This document shows, piece after piece, positions 5,660 to 11,129 of a stretch of DNA of 13,837 bases (its first letter is position 1; every line of letters begins with the position of its first letter). The position numbers were made by a program, and so were the translations under genes. The stretch is from Elusimicrobiota bacterium (GTDB taxonomy: Bacteria > Elusimicrobiota > Elusimicrobia > 2-02-FULL-39-32), in contig JAHFCA010000017.1 in the NCBI GenBank assembly GCA_023249715.1, positions 1 through 13,837 on the forward strand. Reading direction: 5' to 3'. The notes below the pieces were generated by a model that was not told the origin of the DNA, did not search any database, and saw only the letters and a program-made list of their open reading frames with translations.

Positions 5660-7666
5660 TTATATTTCTAATCCTTCTTCTTTAATGACTCGCAAAATCT
5701 CGGCTACCGCTTTAGAATCGGCAATGCTTCCTCGGGGAGTATGAGGAGAATTCCCATCGAACATTTCCGAAATAGAACCTAACCCCGCATCGGAGAGATG
5801 CGCCACAAAAGGAGTCAATAAATGGGTTGCCTGTTCTTTATTTTTTTGTTCTCTCCCATAAGTCTTAAAATATGCCGTTAAAAATGGGCCCAATAGAAAG
5901 GGTTGCACGGTCCCATTATGCGCCGCGGAAATTCTTGTTTTTTCGTCTCCTTTATGGAGAGGATGGAAATGGGGTTCTCCGGGAGAAAGAGTGCGCAATC
6001 CTAAGGAAGTATACAGATGCTTCCACGCTCCTTCCATGACCGGTTTAAATTTATCCGGATCCAGAATTTCGTAAGGAAGACTAATGGCATAGAGGGCATT
6101 CGGCCGGATAGATCCTTCTCTAGAATTACCGTCAATGACATCATACAGATAATTGGTCTGGGAATTCCAAAAGAGGTGATTAAAATTTTCTCTGGTCTTT
6201 CTAGCTAAATTGGAATAGTCGTGATCCGTTCCATCTATTTTAAGAGAAATTTCCGCATAAAATTGGAGGGCATTGTACCAGAGAGCCTGAACTTCCACGG
6301 GTTTCCCTTTGCGAGGAGTCGAAAGCCACTCTTTCACCCGGCCATTCATCCAGGTTAACGGATGCCTGTGGCTCATGCCATAGACCAGCCCTTCCGCATC
6401 CATCTTAATTTCTGTTTGAAAGGGCAAATCAGACAAAAGAATCCCTTTTTGATACGCTTCTAAAATTTTTTCAATCGATTTTTTAAGTTCTTTAACGGTA
6501 TTTAAGTCTTTAGTCGCTTCCCAATATTTCTGAATGGCGTAAATAAACCACAAGGGAGTGTCCATTTCTAAATAATGGGAAAGGGACCCTGTTCCATTAG
6601 TATAAAATCGGCGAGGGAGCAACCCATCTAAGATTAATTTAGAACCATCGTTTAAGAGGGATTTTGCTTCTTCTATGCGGCCGGTCGCCAACGTAATCCC
6701 CGGCAAACTAATCATGGAATCCCTCATGGAATCCGCCTGAGCGGGATACCCCGTAATCATCCGAGTCCCTTGCGGAGTTTGAATTAAAAATTGGTCGGCG
6801 GCCAAGGCGCAGCGCTGGGCCAATGGGCTTTGTAAGGGAAAATCTTTTAAAATTTCTTTTCTTAAAAAGAGTTCATGCTCTAACCAAGGGGCAATGTGAA
6901 TGGCGGATTGTTTTTCTTTAGAAAAAACAAGCGCGATCTCTTGGCCGGGGCTCAACTCCGCTAAGATAAGACAGGGGCTATAAATATCTTCTTGGAATTC
7001 GGCTTCTTCTTCCTCTTGGGCATAGAGTAAATTGTTGTACCAATATCCTTCGGAATAAATTTTAAAATTTCCTTTGGCGACAGAAGGCTCCGTGACCACG
7101 GCCGTAAAAAAATTGGGTTGTCCGGGGACAGCGCAATGGATTAAATTTTCTTCAAAGTGGATCGCATTTTGAAAACGGTTATCTTGACGGCTCAAAGCAT
7201 CGTGATCTCTGCAAGAGAAAAAAGGACGCAAAATAAGTTTAACAGCAGGGCCCATGAGATGTTTATAAATTAAGACGGCCGTATCTTCTCCTGTGCGGAG
7301 AAAAAACTTTTTCTCTATTTTAAGATCATCGATAGAGATGGTCCAGCGGGGGATGGGATCGTAGGTAAAGCTTTCTAATGTAAGATACCCGTGGGGGGAA
7401 ATAGAACCGGGATATTCCTGGCAGGAACAGTCCATTTTACGCCCGTTAATGAGCACCGATTCTTCGACCCTGTTTACCAAAACAGACCGGCGCAAAGAAG
7501 GGGCCGTTGTAGAAACAAAGAGCCCATGATACCGCCGAGTATTCGCCCCCAAAATAGTTCCCATCGCATAGGATCCCAAACCGTTGGTTTCTAACCATTC
7601 TTTGGTAATCCCTGTTTCTATTTGGTTCAAAATATGGCGGCCAAAAGTAAGGACAGGGGCGTACAT
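5660..7666 (-). CDS. Amylo-alpha-1,6-glucosidase (glycogen debranching)-like protein, active site atypical
   Basis: A 668-residue protein with the bacterial/archaeal glycogen-debranching (GH133-like) layout. The N-terminal GDE_N domain has TKEWLETNGLGSYAMGT (21-37) and ANTRRYHGLF (41-50). The C-terminal (alpha/alpha)6-barrel domain has TGYPAQADSMRDSMISLPG (305-323), STPRKGKPVEVQALWYNAL (449-467), RPNALYAISLP (521-531), GLRTLSPGEP (556-565) and GSISEMFDG (630-638). Family members hydrolyse alpha-1,6 branch stubs of glycogen. Compared with the motifs I remember, conserved tryptophan and acidic positions are replaced: DWGRD reads DSMRD, TWMD reads TWMN, RDxxYHxGTVWP reads RISAAHNGTVQP, and QAWS reads ADSK. 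Catalysis may therefore be altered or lost. The start is 7 nt after the sucD stop with no clear ribosome site; the tautomerase gene follows after 28 nt. No signal peptide is seen. Confidence 0.85.
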   Translation of the reverse strand: MYAPVLTFGRHILNQIETGITKEWLETNGLGSYAMGTILGANTRRYHGLFVSTTAPSLRRSVLVNRVEESVLINGRKMDCSCQEYPGSISPHGYLTLESFTYDPIPRWTISIDDLKIEKKFFLRTGEDTAVLIYKHLMGPAVKLILRPFFSCRDHDALSRQDNRFQNAIHFEENLIHCAVPGQPNFFTAVVTEPSVAKGNFKIYSEGYWYNNLLYAQEEEEAEFQEDIYSPCLILAELSPGQEIALVFSKEKQSAIHIAPWLEHELFLRKEILKDFPLQSPLAQRCALAADQFLIQTPQGTRMITGYPAQADSMRDSMISLPGITLATGRIEEAKSLLNDGSKLILDGLLPRRFYTNGTGSLSHYLEMDTPLWFIYAIQKYWEATKDLNTVKELKKSIEKILEAYQKGILLSDLPFQTEIKMDAEGLVYGMSHRHPLTWMNGRVKEWLSTPRKGKPVEVQALWYNALQFYAEISLKIDGTDHDYSNLARKTRENFNHLFWNSQTNYLYDVIDGNSREGSIRPNALYAISLPYEILDPDKFKPVMEGAWKHLYTSLGLRTLSPGEPHFHPLHKGDEKTRISAAHNGTVQPFLLGPFLTAYFKTYGREQKNKEQATHLLTPFVAHLSDAGLGSISEMFDGNSPHTPRGSIADSKAVAEILRVIKEEGLEI

Positions 7667-7673
7667 AAAAAAT

Positions 7674-8588
7674 TTATCGAGACTTTAAAACTTTCTGGAC
7701 AGTAACTCCGATTTCCGTAGGGGAAGGAGCGATGTGCACTCCCATAGATTTTAGAAAGGTAACTTTATTTTGAGCTGTCTCTTTACTCCCTCCTTCGATA
7801 ATGGCGCCGGCATGGCCCATGCGTTTTCCTTCCGGAGCCGTTTTCCCGGCAATAAAACTAATCAGAGGTTTGGTCATATGTTCCTTAAAATATTTAGCGG
7901 CTTCTTCTTCCTGCGATCCGCCAATTTCTCCAATGAGTAAAACCATTTCTGTCTCGGGATCTTTTTCAAAAAGTTCCACAATTTCCGTAAATCCACTTCC
8001 TAATATAGGATCTCCCCCTATCCCTACGACCGTGGTCTGGCCAATTCCCAATTGGGTTAGCTGCCACACCGCTTCATAGGTAAGGGTTCCAGAGCGAGAA
8101 ACCACTCCCACCTGTCCTTTGGTTCTCAAAGCGCTCACGCGTCGGTGAATAGAGCCCGGCATAATTCCTATTTTACATTCGTCCGGAGTAATGAGGCCCG
8201 GACAGTTGGGACCAATCAGCCAAACTTTGCCGCTCTCTAATTCAATCTGTTTTAACTTTTCTTTTACCCGAATCATATCTAAGACCGGAATACCTTCCGT
8301 GATACAAATAATCACTTTTATTCCGGCAAAAGCGGCTTCCAGAATAGCATCCGCCGCAAATGGGGCGGGAACAAAAATCATAGAAGCGTTCGCTCCTGTT
8401 TTCCGCGCCGCTTCTTTTACGGTATTGAATATGGGAATATCTTCGAAAGCAGTTCCTCCCTTCCCCGGCGTAACACCCCCTACAATCTTGGTGCCATATT
8501 CTTTACAGGCTCGGGTATGAAACGACCCTGCCTCTCCCGTAATCCCTTGGGTAATCACTTTTGTGTTCGTATCGATTAAAATACTCAT
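7674..8588 (-). CDS. sucD: Succinyl-CoA ligase (ADP/GDP-forming), alpha subunit
   Basis: The alpha subunit binds CoA and carries the phosphohistidine of succinyl-CoA synthetase, which interconverts succinyl-CoA and succinate with formation of a nucleoside triphosphate. It is 304 residues, slightly longer than the roughly 290 of E. coli. The N-terminal CoA-binding fold shows TQGITGEAGSFHT (13-25) and GGVTPGKGGT (37-46). The ligase domain has IGPNCPGLI (125-133) and the phosphorylated histidine in GHAGAI (H259). The ATG overlaps the sucC stop as ATGA (8585-8588), as expected for subunits made in equal amounts. The enzyme looks intact. Nucleotide specificity cannot be read from the sequence alone. 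Confidence 0.96.
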   Translation of the reverse strand: MSILIDTNTKVITQGITGEAGSFHTRACKEYGTKIVGGVTPGKGGTAFEDIPIFNTVKEAARKTGANASMIFVPAPFAADAILEAAFAGIKVIICITEGIPVLDMIRVKEKLKQIELESGKVWLIGPNCPGLITPDECKIGIMPGSIHRRVSALRTKGQVGVVSRSGTLTYEAVWQLTQLGIGQTTVVGIGGDPILGSGFTEIVELFEKDPETEMVLLIGEIGGSQEEEAAKYFKEHMTKPLISFIAGKTAPEGKRMGHAGAIIEGGSKETAQNKVTFLKSMGVHIAPSPTEIGVTVQKVLKSR

Positions 8589-9775
8589 GAATAGGTGGGT
8601 GCGGGAACTCCGGAAGCAAGCTCCACCGCTTTTTGGGCCGCCTCTTTAAGATCTTTTATACTGGTAATATTCAACCGAGAATGGGACAATAATCGCAGTC
8701 CCTCTTCGGACCTGTTTCCTTCTAAACGAACGACTAAAGGAACATTTAAGTTCACTTCCTTTACCGCGGCAATGATTCCTTCGGCCACAAGATCGCACTT
8801 CATAATACCGCCAAAGATATTGACCAAAATTGTTTTTACATTTTTATCGGAAAGAATAATTTTAAAAGCTTTGGTGACCTGAGCCAAATTTGCGCCTCCC
8901 CCAACATCTAAGAAATTGGCAGGGTCTCCTCCGCATTGCTTAATTAAATCCATAGTCGCCATGGCTAAACCGGCTCCATTCACTAAACAACCAATATTCC
9001 CTTTTAAAGCAATATAAGAAATTCCGGCCCGCTTCGCTTGTTGCTCCAAAACAGTCCCGCCCGCTTCCGCAATCTTTAGGTCCGGATGACGAAAAAGCCC
9101 GTTGTCGTCTAGAATAATCTTGGCATCTAAAGCTATCAGTTGGTCTTCTGTCGTCACTGCCAACGGATTGATTTCTAAAAGAGAAGCGTCTAAATTAAGA
9201 AAAGCAGTTACACAATTTTTAAAAAACTGAATGCGGTCTTGATTTATTTTAGAGTCGGTAGAATAAAGCCCTAAAGCAAATAGAAGGCTCCTGGCCTCAT
9301 AGGCCTCTAACCCGGTAAAAGGGTCAATCTCTATTTTCACGATCGATTCCGGAGAACTCTGTGCCAGTTCTTCTACTTCCACGCCCCCTTTGGCAATGGC
9401 GATAAGCAGGGGTCTTCCCTTTTTTCTATCGATGGCAATACTAGTATAAAGTTCCCGTTTTATTTCTACTGTCTTCTCTACTAAAACTCTTCGCACCAAA
9501 ATCCCTTCCGCGCCTGTTTGAGCCGTTACCAGCTTTTTTCCTAGAAGACTTTGAACCGCCTCCTTCGCCTGAGCAGAGGTCTTCACCAGGAGGATCCCTC
9601 CCGCCTTCCCTCGGCCACCAGTTTGCACTTGGGCTTTAATCACCCAAGGAGCAGAACCACACTTTCTTAGAGCATTGGAAAGCTCCTCTACTTGAGTCAT
9701 TGTCCCGCCGTTAGGAGGTACCGTAATGTGATAACGAGCTAAAAGCTCTTTAGCCTGAAACTCTTCTAATTTCAT
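8585..9775 (-). CDS. sucC: Succinyl-CoA ligase (ADP/GDP-forming), beta subunit
   Basis: The beta subunit supplies the ATP-grasp nucleotide site and the succinate site. It is 396 residues, near the usual 388. Seen in order: MKLEEFQAKELL at the start, the ATP-grasp loop GGRGKAGGI (53-61), LEINPLAV (200-207), NGAGLAMATMD (266-276), LDVGGGA (289-295), VNIFGGIMKCDLVAEGI (318-334) and RLEGN (350-354). The start is the ATG at 9775. The frame is open for 26 more codons to a TTG at 9853, but that stretch is intergenic DNA containing the repeat at 9780-9810. AGGG five nt before the ATG (provided by that repeat's end) could serve as ribosome site. It forms the SucCD complex with the next gene. Confidence 0.96.
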   Translation of the reverse strand: MKLEEFQAKELLARYHITVPPNGGTMTQVEELSNALRKCGSAPWVIKAQVQTGGRGKAGGILLVKTSAQAKEAVQSLLGKKLVTAQTGAEGILVRRVLVEKTVEIKRELYTSIAIDRKKGRPLLIAIAKGGVEVEELAQSSPESIVKIEIDPFTGLEAYEARSLLFALGLYSTDSKINQDRIQFFKNCVTAFLNLDASLLEINPLAVTTEDQLIALDAKIILDDNGLFRHPDLKIAEAGGTVLEQQAKRAGISYIALKGNIGCLVNGAGLAMATMDLIKQCGGDPANFLDVGGGANLAQVTKAFKIILSDKNVKTILVNIFGGIMKCDLVAEGIIAAVKEVNLNVPLVVRLEGNRSEEGLRLLSHSRLNITSIKDLKEAAQKAVELASGVPAPTYS

Positions 9776-9779
9776 AATT

Positions 9780-9810
9780 ACCCTAGAACCAACATTGGAT
9801 TGTGGAATTC
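9780..9810. repeat. Partial copy of the palindromic element's terminus
   Basis: This 31-bp stretch, beginning ACCCTAGAACCAACATTGG and ending TTGTGGAATTC, matches the reverse complement of the element arm at 3241-3271 at 29 of 31 positions. The match stops at GAATTC; beyond it only loose similarity remains, and no opposite end is found nearby. It lies in the 56-bp gap between the second ATPase and sucC, 4 nt from the sucC ATG. It contributes the AGGG that may act as ribosome site; a weak TAGAAT (-10-like, minus strand 9812-9807) spans its inner edge. It is probably a decayed or deleted copy. Confidence 0.75.
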
Positions 9811-9831
9811 TACTAAATTTATCGAGTTTGT

Positions 9832-11004
9832 TTAAATACCCGATTTTTCCCAATCACTGCCATCTACAGCCAGAATATTCGGTTGGATTTTATATTTCAT
9901 AGAGGTGCGGCAGGCAATATAAGAGTTGACAATCGAATTCTTTCCATAAAAAGATTCTAACGCTCGAAGTCCCATACAGTCTTTGACGGTTGGATGTTCG
10001 GAAAGTTTGCATTCAATGGCCGTTAACATACCTCCCCCTTCCTCTATTATTAGATCTACTTCCTGCCCATAAGGAGTGCGCCAATACCAGAGTGGGGCTC
10101 TTTTCCCTTGGGTTGTGTAGTAACGCAGAATTTGATTGGTTACAAAACTTTCCCATACTGCTCCGGCTAAAGGGGAGGAAAATAAATCCTGTTTAGACTT
10201 AAACCCCATTAAATAACAAGCCAACCCTGTATCCGCAAAAACAAGTTTTGGAGATTTGACCAAACGCTTTCCCCTATTGCGGTGGTAGGACTCTATAAGA
10301 AAAATTTGACCGGAAGAAACCAGAACCGAAAGCCACTTTTTTGCGGTAGCCGGAGAAATACCAACGTCGCGAGCAAGATCGGAATAAGAGAGTATCTGAG
10401 AGGTTCTAAGTGCGGCTGCGCGAAGAAAGCGATTAAAATCCCCCAGATCTCCCACGTTTAAGATATTTCTTACATCTCGTTCAAGATAGGTAGTTACATA
10501 GGATGCATACCAGAATTCCCTCTCCACTTTTCCCGAATGAAGTTCGGGAAATCCTCCAAGAAAGAGAAAGTCCTCAACATTTCCTGCGTTTGGGCTATTC
10601 TTACGTTCTGTCCAGGAGAGAGAAGAAAGCGTAAGAATTCCACAGCGGCCGGCTAAACTCTCGGAGACCCCCTGCATCATGGCAAAGACTTGAGAACCGG
10701 TGAGTAAAAAACGGCTGGGGTTTCGGTGTTGGTCAATTTTTACTTTAAGCGCTCGAAAAAGCTCGGGGGCATATTGAGCTTCATCAAAAATAACCGGCTC
10801 TTTGAAGCTGCTTAGGAAAGCTGCGGGGGTCGTGTTCGCTGCGGCTGCGGCAGAGCGATCGTCCAAAGTAACATAAGAAGCCGCTGGATAAAGCGTTTTA
10901 AGGAGGGATGTTTTCCCCGATTGGCGCGGCCCAGTGACCAAAATGGCAGAAAACTGGCCAAACATCTTTTGTAATGTAGCTTCTGATTTTCTATTAATCC
11001 ACAT
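9832..11004 (-). CDS. AAA-family ATPase with C-terminal DUF4143 domain
   Basis: A 390-residue cytoplasmic protein of the canonical AAA_14 plus DUF4143 architecture. It has Walker A GPRQSGKT (25-32), Walker B VIFDEAQ (71-77), sensor-like LLTGSQ (100-105), SLAGR (116-120), FLGGFPE (147-153) and YLERDVRNI (173-181). A helix-turn-helix-like segment SYSDLARDVGISPATAKKW (206-224) follows. The C-terminal nuclease-like motif is intact: WYWRTPYGQEVD (306-317) and AIECK (329-333). The cellular role of the family is not established. The protein begins right where family members begin (MWINR), so the start is convincing although no Shine-Dalgarno is present; the mRNA is probably leaderless. Being first on the minus strand, its promoter may also drive sucCD and the genes below. 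It is only distantly similar to the ATPase at 73-1497. Confidence 0.9.
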   Translation of the reverse strand: MWINRKSEATLQKMFGQFSAILVTGPRQSGKTSLLKTLYPAASYVTLDDRSAAAAANTTPAAFLSSFKEPVIFDEAQYAPELFRALKVKIDQHRNPSRFLLTGSQVFAMMQGVSESLAGRCGILTLSSLSWTERKNSPNAGNVEDFLFLGGFPELHSGKVEREFWYASYVTTYLERDVRNILNVGDLGDFNRFLRAAALRTSQILSYSDLARDVGISPATAKKWLSVLVSSGQIFLIESYHRNRGKRLVKSPKLVFADTGLACYLMGFKSKQDLFSSPLAGAVWESFVTNQILRYYTTQGKRAPLWYWRTPYGQEVDLIIEEGGGMLTAIECKLSEHPTVKDCMGLRALESFYGKNSIVNSYIACRTSMKYKIQPNILAVDGSDWEKSGI

Positions 11005-11010
11005 ACGGAT

Positions 11011-11039
11011 ATTATGTATTATGAATTAAAAAAAGTCAA
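11011..11039 (-). promoter_or_regulatory. Sigma-70-type promoter giving a leaderless transcript
   Basis: On the minus strand TTGACT (11039-11034) and CATAAT (11016-11011) are separated by 17 bp, 5 of 6 matches each. Only 6 bp separate the -10 box from the ATG at 11004, which puts the expected transcription start at or beside the A of the ATG. Confidence 0.65.
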
Positions 11040-11068
11040 TAAGATGTTACATTTTTGTTACCGATTGT

Positions 11069-11099
11069 TTGAGAAAAGTTTCTTCCAGATAGTTATACT
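11069..11099 (+). promoter_or_regulatory. Candidate promoter of the giant exported protein gene
   Basis: TTGAGA (11069-11074) and TATACT (11094-11099) are both one mismatch from consensus, but the 19-bp spacer is long. The expected start, about 11106, leaves a leader of about 25 nt. Confidence 0.4.
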
Positions 11100-11113
11100 T
11101 TATCTAGGAACAA

Positions 11114-11125
11114 AGGGAATTAGGA
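11114..11125 (+). promoter_or_regulatory. Ribosome binding site region of the giant exported protein
   Basis: AGGGA (11114-11118, 11 nt from the ATG) and AGGA (11122-11125, 4 nt from the ATG) both precede the start at 11130. Neither spacing is ideal, but together they support that ATG. Confidence 0.45.
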
Positions 11126-11129
11126 CTCC

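Noticed and set aside
8191..8520. 109-codon plus-strand frame opposite sucD
   Set aside because: It is an antisense shadow of sucD. The sucD motifs are unambiguous and the shadow has no independent support.
9776..9853. Longer SucC starting at a TTG at 9853
   Set aside because: The extension runs through intergenic repeat DNA and would overlap the ATPase gene. SucC proteins begin at the MKLEEFQAKELL motif.
9780..11129. The second ATPase as cargo of a transposon with ends like 9780-9810
   Set aside because: No inverted partner of the 31-bp end is found in 11005-11129 beyond the gene, so there is no evidence of a composite element.
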